DNA of 64,000 nt from Pseudanabaena sp. Salubria-1 (GTDB lineage Bacteria; Cyanobacteriota; Cyanobacteriia; Pseudanabaenales; Pseudanabaenaceae). The translations under genes and the position numbers were made by a program. Shown piece after piece: positions 17,727 through 27,487 of the stretch. The stretch spans positions 1 through 64,000 of the forward strand of contig JALQCR010000036.1 of the NCBI GenBank assembly GCA_023336205.1, read 5' to 3'. Each line of letters begins with the position of its first letter. Position 1 is the stretch's first letter. The notes beneath the pieces are model-generated. The model was not told the origin of the DNA and made no database searches. It saw only the letters and a program-made list of their open reading frames with translations.

Positions 17727-19040
17727 CTAAACTCTCAACAAACCACGTTTGGGCCCGTGAATTGGGTCTTCCACGATGATTGTTTGCCCTCGGCTTGCGC
17801 CTAGAGAGATGATCGCGATCGGAGTGCCCGTCAGATCAGCAAGAAACTCAAGGTAGTCTTTTGCTTCTTTGGGCAAATCCTCAACGACTTTGCATTCACT
17901 AGTTGATTGCTTCCAACCAGGAAGGGTTTCGTAGATGGGGATTGCTCTAGCAAATGCCCGAGCATCACTTGGGAAGTCGTGGACGACTTTGCCATCAAGT
18001 TCGTAGGCAGTACAAACTTTGATTTCTTCGAGATCGTCGAGGACATCAAGTTTGGTGACAGCAAGGCAATCTAGTCCATTAATGCGAACCGCATAACGAC
18101 CAATTACGCCATCAAACCAACCACAACGGCGTTTGCGTCCTGTGGTTGTGCCAAATTCTGCACCGCGCTCACCGATGTGATTGCCAATTTCATCATGTAA
18201 CTCAGTGGGGAAAGGTCCTTCTCCAACACGAGTTGTATATGCTTTGGCAACGCCGATCACGCGATCGATGCAAGTTGGACCTACGCCCGCTCCAATACAA
18301 GCACCGCCTGCGACAGGGTTTGAGGATGTAACATAAGGATAGGTTCCATGATCGAGATCAAGTAAAGTTCCTTGTGCGCCTTCAAACAAAATATTGCGCC
18401 TTTCACGGATAGCTGCGTCAATTTTTAGTGAAGCATCGACCACATGAGGACGCAAGCGATTTGCATAGCCGCGATATTCTTCGATGATTGATTCGACATC
18501 AAGCGGTTCTAAATTATAGAGCTTTTGTAAAACAATGTTTTTTTGCTCGATCGCCCAACGTAGCTTTTTAGGCATACGTTTTTCGTCCATCAGATCAATT
18601 ATACGAATACCTACACGCTCAGATTTATCAGCGTAGGTCGGACCAATACCACGTCCCGTTGTACCTATTTTATGCTCAGCTCTTTGTGCCTCAGAGGCAC
18701 GATCAAGCTCGCGGTGGTAGGGCATTGTGACGTGGGCGGTTTCAGAAATAAACAGGTTTTCTGTCGATATACCCAAATCTTTGAGTCGATCCACTTCTTC
18801 AAGAAGCACCTTCGGATCGATCACAGTGCCATTGGCAATGATGCATTCCGTTTTGGGATACAGGATTCCTGAAGGAATCAGGTGTAGCTTAAAGGTGCGA
18901 TCGCCAACGACGACCGTATGTCCTGCATTATTACCGCCTTGATAGCGGACAACGACATCTGCGGAGCGGCTCAGCAAGTCGGTAATTTTGCCTTTACCTT
19001 CATCACCCCACTGCGCCCCAATAACAATTACATTAGCCAA
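17727..19040 (-). CDS. purA: Adenylosuccinate synthetase
   Basis: This enzyme catalyses the GTP-dependent joining of IMP and aspartate, the first step from IMP to AMP. The 437-residue protein shows the N-terminal loop GAQWGDEGKGKITDLL, RYQGGNNAGHTVV, IGTTGRGIGPTYADK, LFEGAQGTLLDLDHGTYPYV and GTTTGRKRRCGWFDG, which are the defining PurA motifs. The start is TTG at 19040 (MANVIVIGAQWG), giving the canonical N-terminus with no upstream in-frame ATG fitting the family. It forms a pair with rplY. Confidence 0.97.
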   Translation of the reverse strand: MANVIVIGAQWGDEGKGKITDLLSRSADVVVRYQGGNNAGHTVVVGDRTFKLHLIPSGILYPKTECIIANGTVIDPKVLLEEVDRLKDLGISTENLFISETAHVTMPYHRELDRASEAQRAEHKIGTTGRGIGPTYADKSERVGIRIIDLMDEKRMPKKLRWAIEQKNIVLQKLYNLEPLDVESIIEEYRGYANRLRPHVVDASLKIDAAIRERRNILFEGAQGTLLDLDHGTYPYVTSSNPVAGGACIGAGVGPTCIDRVIGVAKAYTTRVGEGPFPTELHDEIGNHIGERGAEFGTTTGRKRRCGWFDGVIGRYAVRINGLDCLAVTKLDVLDDLEEIKVCTAYELDGKVVHDFPSDARAFARAIPIYETLPGWKQSTSECKVVEDLPKEAKDYLEFLADLTGTPIAIISLGASRGQTIIVEDPIHGPKRGLLRV

Positions 19041-19112
19041 GGGTCTTTATGCTCAATCAATAAAATCTCACAATCATCAATCATCTCAAAAGATTGTATT
19101 GATTGTCAATAT

Positions 19113-19550
19113 CTACAGCAGCTTTTTTAAAATTTGACCAATCTTGCCATAGCGATCGCCTATTAGCCCCTCTAACTCATGCTCAATATCTTCGAGTGCG
19201 CCAAGTTTGCTAGTCCATTTCCCTGTGGGCAATTGCCTTGCTGCATGAACAGGTATTCCATCTTCATTAACATACAAGGCAATTTTTGCATAACCTAACT
19301 CAAATTTTGTTTCGTCACATGGCTTATAGCCTAATGTTTGATAAGCCTGAATATAAGCTGATAGGGTTTCTTCCATTGGCACGTTATCAACCCAATAAAA
19401 TTCATCTTCGGGCGTTGGCTGCCACCAACGCTCTTGATCTCCTACTGCCCAAGCAAAACAGTTATATTCTTGAGATTTTGGACTGGTGACGTTGTAATCG
19501 GTAATTGCTAGGTTGGGGTAACGTAGCTCTAAGTGAATTGCTTTTCCCAT
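19113..19550 (-). CDS. Small protein with conserved Cys/His motifs, partner of helicase
   Basis: A 145-residue protein that I place only tentatively with an uncharacterised (DUF7689-like) family. A conserved-looking YNCFAWAVG (Cys31), EFYWVDNVP, and PVHAARQLPTGKWTSKLG (His102) followed by ALEDIEHEL suggest a papain/NlpC-like Cys-His arrangement, but no catalysis can be claimed. The ATG at 19550 lies 7 bp from the stop of the large helicase gene upstream, so the two are surely co-transcribed. No signal peptide is seen. It might act on, or be released by, the helicase. Confidence 0.6.
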   Translation of the reverse strand: MGKAIHLELRYPNLAITDYNVTSPKSQEYNCFAWAVGDQERWWQPTPEDEFYWVDNVPMEETLSAYIQAYQTLGYKPCDETKFELGYAKIALYVNEDGIPVHAARQLPTGKWTSKLGALEDIEHELEGLIGDRYGKIGQILKKLL

Positions 19551-19557
19551 CAGTAAT

Positions 19558-22500
19558 TTAGACGATGTAACCTTTTTCTTTACCCCAGTTTAACCATGCG
19601 TCAGCCATTTGTTTGATTTTGCCTCGTTGTTCGGGTTGTACAGGATTTTCTTGGGTGATTTGACGCAAAGCAGGAAGCCAGTACAGTGGGTTGTGACTTA
19701 AATCTTTTAGCATCAAAGGAATTACGGCTTGCCCCATGTTAATAATTTCTTGATAAACGGGATGTTTAACCATTTCAACAGTTGATGACATACCTTCTAC
19801 GTCTTGAGTCCATTGATCAGCAAGTTCATGAAACTTTTCTTGGATCTCATTTTCTTCATTTCCTAGAATTGCTGTATCAGGATCATAAACAATTGCAATT
19901 AAAGCAACGGGTACAGGTACAAAATAACTTGATTCTTCATCTAGAAATTCATCACCACCCAGACTAAAAGAATTTTGCACCCATTCTGAGACCTGTCTTC
20001 CTGCTAATTTCGCATGAGCAATTACTTCAGATGATGGAGATACCCCACCTTGAACAGCTTGTTCTTCTAAAAATGTGATCATTTTGTGTACATCATTGGC
20101 AGAAGCACCATTAGGATTTTCTGGCTGACTGAGATCAGTGACAAAAGTATAGTAAGTCAAATATTTAGCTGAGTCTGATGATCTGTTTTTTTCTAGTTCG
20201 CGTAGTGGATGGGTTGCAAACATTAGATAAGAGCAACCATTGAGATTTGGGAAACTTTCATACAGTTTTTGTGCAGAAACAGCTATAAAATCTGCTTGTT
20301 TTTGTCTAGCAAGCGACTGGGCTAAATTTCCAATAGGATCGCTCTCGCGAAGAGGTTGATGCTGCCTAATGACTTGATCGTTTTCCTGAATATGTCTTTC
20401 TCCCACGCACCAAGGCATCAAACCCGCAAGTCCATTAAGATTTTTCTCTTGACTAAAAAGCGCAAACTCTGGATCAAAGTTAAATCTAGTTTTTCTGTTT
20501 TTAGAGTGGGTGATCGCCATAATATCGGAAACAGCAGACTCCATCTCTGTTTTTTCCTCTCCAAAAACAGGACGTTGCCACTCTTTTGTTTCAAAAGCCA
20601 ACTTGTGTTTATAGGAATCGTATTGAGTAACGCCCAAGTCGTGCCAAACTTTGAGACGTTTTAGCAAATCATCACGATCTAGAACTGAATCAAGTTTTAG
20701 CTTGGCATTCAAATCGCTAAAAACGTCCTTCATGGCTTGTCCATTCTGTTTTGCCACCCTTAAAGATTCATCTACAGTGTTAAAATCCTTAGTCTCAATA
20801 GCAACTCTAATTTTTTCCTGTTGCTTACTATCAAGTTGTCCCAGAATTTTTAATTGCATCTGAGGCTCTGTAAAACCTGCTTCTATTAAACGATCTACTA
20901 AAAAAGTATCTCTTCTTTCAGCCAATGTTCCTTCCAGAATAAGATAGTAAGCGGTAACATCAGAAATTTGCCCCAATCGAGCGACTCGCCCATTACGCTG
21001 CATTAAAACCGCAGGATCAGGACTGAGATCCCAATGCACAACTTTATTTGCTACTTGAAAATCTAATCCTTCATCAGCAGCAGATGTCGCTACAAGAATA
21101 CGGTAGTTTTTATTTCGATCATAAAATTTCTTGACTACTTCTTTACGCTCATCAGTACTCATAGAGCCAGTCAGCGCAAGACTTTGTTTGTCGAAAGTTG
21201 CGGTAATAATAGTAGTAGTTTGTAAAACCTCAGTGAAAACCAAAAAGCGAGAATCTGGATGCGCTTCAAGCATAGCTTTCAACCAATTTAGCTTGGCATT
21301 CTCTACACTACTATCCGATCTCAGTAAATTTAAAGCTAGTTCTGTTAGCTCTAGTATTTCTTCAGGTAATGCTTCTAAATCGGTGTCATCATCATCATCA
21401 TCTTTATCTTTTTTGGGCTTAACATTCTCCAATAATTTCTTCTGAAAACTAAAAATAGCTGGGACACTTCCGTCAGCTAAGTTTCTGGCTGAAAAAGAAA
21501 AGTTGCTATCGGAAGGGAAAACTACTTCTTTGGCATACTCAAGTTCTCTATTTTCATCAAACACTGATAGATACTTAGAAATTTCTCGAATTAATGTTCT
21601 CAGAATTTCTGTACTAGCTGAATTGTCTGCCTTGTAGGCTTTTTCATTTTGCCACTTAGAGTGATGTCGAACACACCAGCGAAATAACCAGCAAGCACCC
21701 GCTAAAGAACTACTTGTCAAACGTGTTTCAAGATGAGCGCTAGCAAATCCGCCAAGACTTTCACCGTGATCTCTATGAATTCGCTGTACTGTTCTGATAA
21801 TTTTTCTGAGTGTTAACAGATACTCTTCACAAGTCTTTTCAAGGTGAGGCTCGCCTTCACGAAGACTTGGATCATCTTCACGATGAGGGCGAACTATAGT
21901 TAATTTTGGAAACAGCCGTTTGCCTGACCAGTTACGAATTTCATCTTGTTGCCGCCAAATTAATGCGATTGGTGAATCTTCTTTAGATATTTCTTCTAAA
22001 AGTCGTTTCTGGTCAACATCTTTTGCATAAGCATCTTTTAAAGCGGTTTTGTGTGCTAACAATCGCAATAAATTTGTAAATCGATTCGCGGAACGGAAAG
22101 GTGTAGCACTCATCAAAATAACTAACTCTGGCGGTTCGGAATCTTGCCAAAATTTACCTGAAATCATTTGATATGCAGCTTTGTAAGCCTGTGTTGTATC
22201 GGCTGCTAATTCTGGCGATTCTCCGTTTAGGTCAGCATCGCTTGAACAGTGGTGACACTCATCAATGATGATGATATTAGGTTTAATATGACTGGGTAAA
22301 TCCTTCTTGTCACCGCTATCAATATAACGTTTAGCAGCGTGCATACTAGCAATCCGAATACCTTTTTGACTGATGCGATCGCCATATTCCCTAAAAGAGT
22401 CCACAACGCTGATAATGCTCTCATCCCCGGCACTAACTTTAATCACACTACGCAGCTTTTCTTTAACATCTTCTGTCAATCCTCCCGATGTTAAGTAAAG

Positions 22501-23028
22501 ACAACGAAGATCATCTTTTTGCGTGATTAGTTTGTCCCTAAGAATCAACCCAACCTCGATGGTTTTACCTAAGCCAACCTCATCAGCGATCAGAATCCGC
22601 TGAATGCGAGACTCATGATTTTTGAGGTATTGCTGCAATGCTAGTTGATGAGGAAATGGATCTTTATCACTTGCAGTAATACGACCAGAATAAATATTTG
22701 TTAGTAGCTCTAACGCACCAAGTCTCAAAACAGTTTGAGCATGATGGTTAGGGTTTAGATAATTGGCTTCAAGGACGCTTTCCCCTACATAGTAAGTATC
22801 CTTTTCTTTTAGTCGCGACCATACAACAGGAAATTTGCCCTTGATTTGATGCCAGTCGCGTAAGTTTTTGCAACGGATACCACGCCGACTAATTACGCTA
22901 TCTTCGCTGTCAGTTGTTTCGATCGCATAAGCCAGATGTGCATAGGCATCTTGAGTCATGCCATCAATCCAGACGATATCTGTATGACTGCCACTCTCAG
23001 AGGGGATTTCAAATAACTTATAAGTCAT
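19558..23028 (-). CDS. Large SNF2/DEAD-like superfamily 2 helicase
   Basis: A 1156-residue cytoplasmic SF2 ATPase. The N-terminal ~110 residues are family-specific. The first RecA domain holds LIADEVGLGKTIEVGLILRD (Walker A, ~residue 145), IIIDECHHCSSD (Walker B) and LMSATPFR. The second has FLVFTEVLQTTTIITATFDK, LVATSAADEGLDF and LMQRNGRVARLGQ (motif VI). An acidic linker (DKDDDDDDTDLE) separates insert regions, and the long C-terminus is unassigned. Such proteins resemble RapA/HepA and the SNF2-like helicases of phage-defence loci (for example DrmD). No other DISARM gene is present, so a specific system is not assigned. Confidence 0.85.
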   Translation of the reverse strand: MTYKLFEIPSESGSHTDIVWIDGMTQDAYAHLAYAIETTDSEDSVISRRGIRCKNLRDWHQIKGKFPVVWSRLKEKDTYYVGESVLEANYLNPNHHAQTVLRLGALELLTNIYSGRITASDKDPFPHQLALQQYLKNHESRIQRILIADEVGLGKTIEVGLILRDKLITQKDDLRCLYLTSGGLTEDVKEKLRSVIKVSAGDESIISVVDSFREYGDRISQKGIRIASMHAAKRYIDSGDKKDLPSHIKPNIIIIDECHHCSSDADLNGESPELAADTTQAYKAAYQMISGKFWQDSEPPELVILMSATPFRSANRFTNLLRLLAHKTALKDAYAKDVDQKRLLEEISKEDSPIALIWRQQDEIRNWSGKRLFPKLTIVRPHREDDPSLREGEPHLEKTCEEYLLTLRKIIRTVQRIHRDHGESLGGFASAHLETRLTSSSLAGACWLFRWCVRHHSKWQNEKAYKADNSASTEILRTLIREISKYLSVFDENRELEYAKEVVFPSDSNFSFSARNLADGSVPAIFSFQKKLLENVKPKKDKDDDDDDTDLEALPEEILELTELALNLLRSDSSVENAKLNWLKAMLEAHPDSRFLVFTEVLQTTTIITATFDKQSLALTGSMSTDERKEVVKKFYDRNKNYRILVATSAADEGLDFQVANKVVHWDLSPDPAVLMQRNGRVARLGQISDVTAYYLILEGTLAERRDTFLVDRLIEAGFTEPQMQLKILGQLDSKQQEKIRVAIETKDFNTVDESLRVAKQNGQAMKDVFSDLNAKLKLDSVLDRDDLLKRLKVWHDLGVTQYDSYKHKLAFETKEWQRPVFGEEKTEMESAVSDIMAITHSKNRKTRFNFDPEFALFSQEKNLNGLAGLMPWCVGERHIQENDQVIRQHQPLRESDPIGNLAQSLARQKQADFIAVSAQKLYESFPNLNGCSYLMFATHPLRELEKNRSSDSAKYLTYYTFVTDLSQPENPNGASANDVHKMITFLEEQAVQGGVSPSSEVIAHAKLAGRQVSEWVQNSFSLGGDEFLDEESSYFVPVPVALIAIVYDPDTAILGNEENEIQEKFHELADQWTQDVEGMSSTVEMVKHPVYQEIINMGQAVIPLMLKDLSHNPLYWLPALRQITQENPVQPEQRGKIKQMADAWLNWGKEKGYIV

Positions 23029-23125
23029 GAACCTAACTTACCACACAAATTTTACAACTATTAAATATCCCTGCTTCTATTATATTAACAATAATTTTAG
23101 GTAAAAGACAGTTTGTGTCTTGCTT

Positions 23126-24142
23126 TTAAGTTTTAAGCAACTCGATCGCAGATTCAGCCGCCGCAAGTCCAGAATGATAGGCAGCTTCGATATTTTTGCC
23201 CGCACACCAATCCCCTGCACATACTAGAGATAAAGGTATTGACGTGGATAAACAAGAAACACCTAAAGACTCTTCAGCGAGGGCATAGCGCCAACGATGA
23301 ACTTGCCACCATTCAGGACTTGCTAACCATTTTTCTAATAATCTGCCCACTTGATTGAGCAGTGGTTTCCCAGCAATTTCCAGATCTGGCTCTTCCATTG
23401 ATTGCTTGGCAAATTCAGCCGTACTTTGTAAAACGAAAACGGGTTGCACAGCTTTATCTGAATGTTTGCTGCTATCGTAGCTAATCCAGTCAAGGATCGG
23501 ATCATCAATACATCTAATTGCTTGCCATTCTACTGGCACAGAATTACTAGCATTATACCCAGCCATGATCGTTACACTGGGGGCAAATTTGACCGACTGC
23601 ACAGCTTGCAAAAAACTTGGTGCTGGCGCTAGTACTTCTTCAAATATTGGCAAAAATTGTGGTGCAGGGATAGTGGAAACGATCACCGAAGTTTCGAGGA
23701 CTTCTTGACGATCTGTCACTAACTGCCATTTGATATCGTTGTGACTAACATCTACAATACGGGCATTGTTAATTATCGGAATTTCATTTGCAAGATATTT
23801 TGAGATCGCGGTCATACCCATCGGACAGCAATATCGAGGATGACGCTCATCAGCATTGGGCGGACGCAATCCAGATGCTGACAGTTGATAAACATTGCGT
23901 GTCCATTCTTGGACGAGGTTCTTTTCTTGCAGTTTACGAACGAACCTACCAAAGCTATCACTTTTAACTGAAAGCAGTTGTGCGCCATGATCGACCCAAG
24001 TACCTTGTAAGCGTCTAGTTGCCATACGTCCACCTACACCTGCGGATTTTTCAACGATGGTGACATCTAGCCCTGCTTGCTTTAGTTGTTGAGCACAGGT
24101 TAAGCCTGCCATCCCTGCGCCGATCACGATTACATCTTTCAT
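23126..24142 (-). CDS. FAD-dependent amine-oxidase/renalase-like oxidoreductase
   Basis: A 338-residue flavoprotein. The N-terminal dinucleotide fold is unmistakable (VIVIGAGMAGLTCAQQLKQA) and is followed by GVGGRMATRR. The C-terminal FAD-binding end LVCAGDWCAGKNIEAAYHSG is typical of the renalase/NAD(P)-binding flavin oxidoreductase group. Substrate is unknown. It points in the same direction as the peptidase gene at 24227-25099, with a hairpin between them, and away from no clear partner. ATG start. Confidence 0.85.
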   Translation of the reverse strand: MKDVIVIGAGMAGLTCAQQLKQAGLDVTIVEKSAGVGGRMATRRLQGTWVDHGAQLLSVKSDSFGRFVRKLQEKNLVQEWTRNVYQLSASGLRPPNADERHPRYCCPMGMTAISKYLANEIPIINNARIVDVSHNDIKWQLVTDRQEVLETSVIVSTIPAPQFLPIFEEVLAPAPSFLQAVQSVKFAPSVTIMAGYNASNSVPVEWQAIRCIDDPILDWISYDSSKHSDKAVQPVFVLQSTAEFAKQSMEEPDLEIAGKPLLNQVGRLLEKWLASPEWWQVHRWRYALAEESLGVSCLSTSIPLSLVCAGDWCAGKNIEAAYHSGLAAAESAIELLKT

Positions 24143-24194
24143 ACAGTTTCAGTTCATGCCTCTTGAAGAGCTTAGCTCATCTTGATCGCGATTT

Positions 24195-24229
24195 TAAAGT
24201 TATGGTGGCTCACGACCACCATAACTTTA
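24195..24229. terminator. Hairpin after the isoaspartyl peptidase gene
   Basis: TAAAGTTATGGTGG pairs perfectly with CCACCATAACTTTA around a CTCACGA loop. The right arm overlaps the 3' end of the peptidase coding region by three bases and is followed by the flavoprotein gene. It probably terminates the peptidase transcript. Confidence 0.65.
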
Positions 24230-25099
24230 AAGTGTATCTTGCATTTTTTCGCCATCATGATATGCAGCAAACAATACAGGGCAGGTTTTACCCCATGCGA
24301 TCGCCCCAGTAGCATCGAGACAAATAGCACCAAAATCGCGATCGCGACTTTTCGCTTCATTAATCGATTTTTCGACCGCTTGCTGAAGGGTCATGCCATC
24401 GGTAACGCGCACCACCACTCTAGTAGCAAAGCCTTCATCAAGAATGTCTTCGCCCACACCAGTACAGCTTACACCTGCAAACTTAGTCGCATAATTACCC
24501 GCAGGAGTTGCTGAGTCGCTGACTCTACCAATACGCTCAAAGCCACGTCCACCTGTGGATGTCCCCACGCAAATACTGCCATATTGATCCAAGACCACTG
24601 CGCCGATTGTTCCCATCGCCACATCTGCCATTTTGCGAGTGAAGTTGGTTTTGCGTTCTTCCACCCATTCGGCAAGGCGTTCATCCGTGAGGGGATTGTA
24701 GATAGGAATGCCTAATTCGCGGGTGAGCTCCGCCGACCCGTAATCAGATAAAACGCGATCGTCACTAGTTTGCAGATGTTTTGCGAGATCAATAGGGTTT
24801 TTGACTCGCGCCGTATTGATGACACCACTAAAACTTTGGCGATCGCCGTCCATAATTGAGGCACTCATCCGCACCTGACCATCAGACTGTAAAACCGATC
24901 CAGTTCCCGCGTTAAATCGCGGATCGTCTTCGAGCATTTGACAAGCCTTGACGACAGCATCGATCGCCTTTGCTCCATCAAGTAGCATTGGATAAACGGT
25001 TTCAAGTACGGCAAATAGAGATTTGCGGACAGGTTCATAGCCGCCTTTACTTTCGACAGTGCTACCTGCGCCGCCATGAATAATGATTTTTGGTTGCAT
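24227..25099 (-). CDS. iaaA: Isoaspartyl peptidase / plant-type L-asparaginase
   Basis: An Ntn-hydrolase that removes isoaspartyl residues from dipeptides and hydrolyses asparagine. The precursor cleaves itself to expose a catalytic Thr. Motifs are IIHGGAGS at the N-terminus, DPRFNAGTGSVLQSDGQVRM, and the cleavage site in DVAMGTIGAVVLDQYG, where the Thr of GTIG is the nucleophile. GRVSDSATPAGNYA and CTGVGEDILD complete the site. At 290 residues it is slightly short at the C-terminus for this family, and the last codons overlap a hairpin. ATG start. Confidence 0.92.
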   Translation of the reverse strand: MQPKIIIHGGAGSTVESKGGYEPVRKSLFAVLETVYPMLLDGAKAIDAVVKACQMLEDDPRFNAGTGSVLQSDGQVRMSASIMDGDRQSFSGVINTARVKNPIDLAKHLQTSDDRVLSDYGSAELTRELGIPIYNPLTDERLAEWVEERKTNFTRKMADVAMGTIGAVVLDQYGSICVGTSTGGRGFERIGRVSDSATPAGNYATKFAGVSCTGVGEDILDEGFATRVVVRVTDGMTLQQAVEKSINEAKSRDRDFGAICLDATGAIAWGKTCPVLFAAYHDGEKMQDTL

Positions 25100-25106
25100 T
25101 TTGTTT

Positions 25107-25309
25107 GGGGATGGGTAATTGGTAATTGGGGATGGGTAATTGGTAATTGGCTTTTAGCGATTAGCTTTTAGCTTTTAAAGATTGGCTTTTAGCGATTGGG
25201 AAGCTGGGTTTTATTCTTAAAGAAGACTTTTAAATCTCAATCACCAATCATCAATCATCAATTCCTAAAAGCCAACAGCCAACAGCTAAAAGCCAACAGC
25301 TAAAAAACA
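25107..25309. repeat. Degenerate short-repeat spacer between ffh and iaaA
   Basis: A 21-bp unit GGGGATGGGTAATTGGTAAT(T) is present twice in tandem (25107-25127 and 25128-25148). It is followed by variants of GGCTTTTAGCGATT and, at the other end, by CAACAGCTAAAAGCCAACAG repeats that are complementary to them. The whole spacer can fold on itself. No gene is present in it. Such AT-rich degenerate repeats are common in cyanobacterial spacers. Confidence 0.75.
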
Positions 25310-26743
25310 TTACAACTCTCCAAATCCCTTTTTCTTTTTCTTTTTCTTGCCATAGGTCGAATTACCAGATGGCGCATCATTACCCATACCACCCATACCA
25401 GGGAAACCGCCGCCGCCCATGTTGGGCATTCCAGGGAAGTTAGGCATTTTACCCTGTCCCATTTGTTGCATAAGCGATCGCATTTTCTGGAAATCAGCGA
25501 CGAGCTTAGTTACATCTTGGAGCTTGTAACCAGCACCACTAGCAATCCGTTGTTTGCGACTGGGACTCTTAGCGATCAGGTCGGGATCTTTGCGTTCCTG
25601 TTTAGTCATGGAACTGATCATTGACTCACAACGCTTAAGTTGCTTTTCCGCCTCTTGAATTTGTGCGTCATTGATTTTCATTCCTGGAAGCATTTTCAAC
25701 ATCCCGCCAAAGGAACCCATGTTTTTCATCATGCGGGTATTTTTGAGGAAGTCGTCAAAATCAAACTGAGCTTTAAGAATTTTTTCTTGAAGTTGAGCTG
25801 CATCAGTGATGTCGATTTCTTCTTGAGCTTTCTCCACCAGAGTTAGAACATCACCCATACCCAAAATCCGTGAAGCCATCCGTTCAGGATAAAAGGGTTG
25901 TAACGCTTCGACCTTTTCGCCAACACCGATAAATTTGATCGGCTGTCCCGAAATTTGCCGCACCGATAGCGCTGCACCACCACGAGTATCGCCATCCATC
26001 TTTGTGAGAATAGCGCCCGTAATCCCAATCTCCTCATGGAATGTACGTGTTAATGTCGCCGCCTCTTGTCCTGTCATCGCATCGACAACTAGTAGCACTT
26101 CATCGGGTGCGATCGCATCCTTGACGCGCTTGAGTTCATCCATCATGTCGCGATCGATCTGCAAGCGCCCCGCCGTATCCACGATTACGGTATTAACGCC
26201 TAATTCTTTCGCCTTTGCCAAGCCTTGACGGGCAATCTCTACAGGGTCGGCATCTGCACCCATGTCAAAGACTGGCACATTAATTTGCTTACCGAGAGTG
26301 ATCAACTGATCGATCGCCGCAGGACGATATACGTCAGTGGCGACCAGTAAAGCAGTACGCTCTAGTTTGCGTAAATGTAAAGCTAATTTAGCGGTAGCAG
26401 TCGTTTTGCCAGTACCCTGCAAACCTGCCATCAAAATTACTGTTGGTGCGTTGGTTGCCTCAGCGAGTGGCACATTTGCCTCGCCCATCGTCCTTACCAA
26501 TTCGTCATAGACGATCTTGATAAATTGCTGATCGGGGCGTACACCTGCAATCACATCAGCGCCTTGCGCCTGTTTGGAGATTTCTTCGACAAATTCTTTG
26601 ACAACTTGTAGGTTGACATCTGCCTCTAATAGCGCCCTGCGTACTTCACGAATCGCGCCCTGTATATTGGAGTCAGAGATTTTGTCCTGTCCGCGTAACT
26701 TTTTCCAAGCCGCCTCAAATTTATCGGCGATTTCATCAAACAT
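25310..26743 (-). CDS. ffh: Signal recognition particle protein Ffh (SRP54)
   Basis: Ffh binds 4.5S/SRP RNA and signal sequences and delivers ribosomes to FtsY at the membrane. The 477-residue protein has the N domain (MFDEIADKFEAAWKKLRGQ), the GTPase G domain (MAGLQGTGKTTATAKLALHL; VIVDTAGRLQID; LTKMDGDTRGG) and the M domain with MLPGM, PSRKQRIASGAG and a Met/Gly-rich tail (FPGMPNMGGGGFPGMGG). ATG start. It ends with a Lys-rich KKKKKKKGFGEL segment. It stands alone, with no rpsP neighbour seen. Confidence 0.97.
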   Translation of the reverse strand: MFDEIADKFEAAWKKLRGQDKISDSNIQGAIREVRRALLEADVNLQVVKEFVEEISKQAQGADVIAGVRPDQQFIKIVYDELVRTMGEANVPLAEATNAPTVILMAGLQGTGKTTATAKLALHLRKLERTALLVATDVYRPAAIDQLITLGKQINVPVFDMGADADPVEIARQGLAKAKELGVNTVIVDTAGRLQIDRDMMDELKRVKDAIAPDEVLLVVDAMTGQEAATLTRTFHEEIGITGAILTKMDGDTRGGAALSVRQISGQPIKFIGVGEKVEALQPFYPERMASRILGMGDVLTLVEKAQEEIDITDAAQLQEKILKAQFDFDDFLKNTRMMKNMGSFGGMLKMLPGMKINDAQIQEAEKQLKRCESMISSMTKQERKDPDLIAKSPSRKQRIASGAGYKLQDVTKLVADFQKMRSLMQQMGQGKMPNFPGMPNMGGGGFPGMGGMGNDAPSGNSTYGKKKKKKKGFGEL

Positions 26744-26909
26744 ATCTAGTTTTGCTTTTGCTGTTTTTGGTTCTACCTACTAATTTACATTCACCACCGC
26801 GACATTGATCGCGATCTGAGAAAATTGCGGTAGGGAATTTCTCTGGATTCAGACTGTTCTGTGAAATAAAAAAGTAATTATTACAGAGCTTTGCGCTGCA
26901 AATGGTTTC

Positions 26910-27484
26910 TTAACTATCCACAAAAAAGGTGAGTACAGTCTCATCAACTCCTTTTAGCTTAAGAGGTTCACGCTTGCGAAGCTCCTCATCATTGAGATAA
27001 TCAGCAACCGTCGCAGATACAAGAATGCAATCAGGTTCCGCTGCCGACTGGATACGTGCAGCAATATTTACCGTGGGACCGATCGCAGTGTAGTCCGATC
27101 GCTCCGCACTGCCAAACATCCCCACCACGGCTGTACCTTGATGAATACCGCAGCGAAATCTGACTGTGGGAATGCCCTGCAATGCCCATTGCTCATTGAG
27201 TTGAGCAAGCGATCGCTGCATATGTTTCGCTGTCTGAACGGCGCGGCGCACTTGTTCGTTAGGGCTACAATCCTCAGGTGCACCAAACAGAGCCATAATG
27301 CCATCGCCCATAAACTTATCAACCGTGCCACCATTGGCAAAAATTGCTTCTGTCATTGCACCTAGATATTGATTGAGCAACTCAGCAACACGACGCGATC
27401 GCAAAGTATTCGCAAGGGATGTAAAGCCGACAATATCTGTAAAGAGAACTGTAATCATCCTTGGTTCAGGACGCAAATCAAGAC
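26910..27484 (-). pseudogene. cyaC: CyaC-type gene, part 3: class III adenylate cyclase domain
   Basis: This piece encodes the catalytic domain: MITVLFTDIVGFTSLAN (first metal Asp), KFMGDGIMALFGAP (second Asp), GIHQGTAVVGMFGS, and AIGPTVNIAARIQS with the transition-state Asn/Arg. It ends at its natural stop. Its natural upstream codons (GELSLDLRPEPRM) are cut by the ISAzo13-type element at 27488. Removing 1299 bp plus one TAA restores the frame to 28787-31252. A TTG at 27476 could restart translation of an isolated cyclase domain, but there is no evidence of a ribosome-binding site. Confidence 0.85.
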
Positions 27485-27487
27485 TAA

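Noticed and set aside
19558..23028. Assignment to DISARM (DrmD)
   Set aside because: None of the DrmA, DrmB, DrmC or methylase genes is present nearby; only the helicase type is shared.
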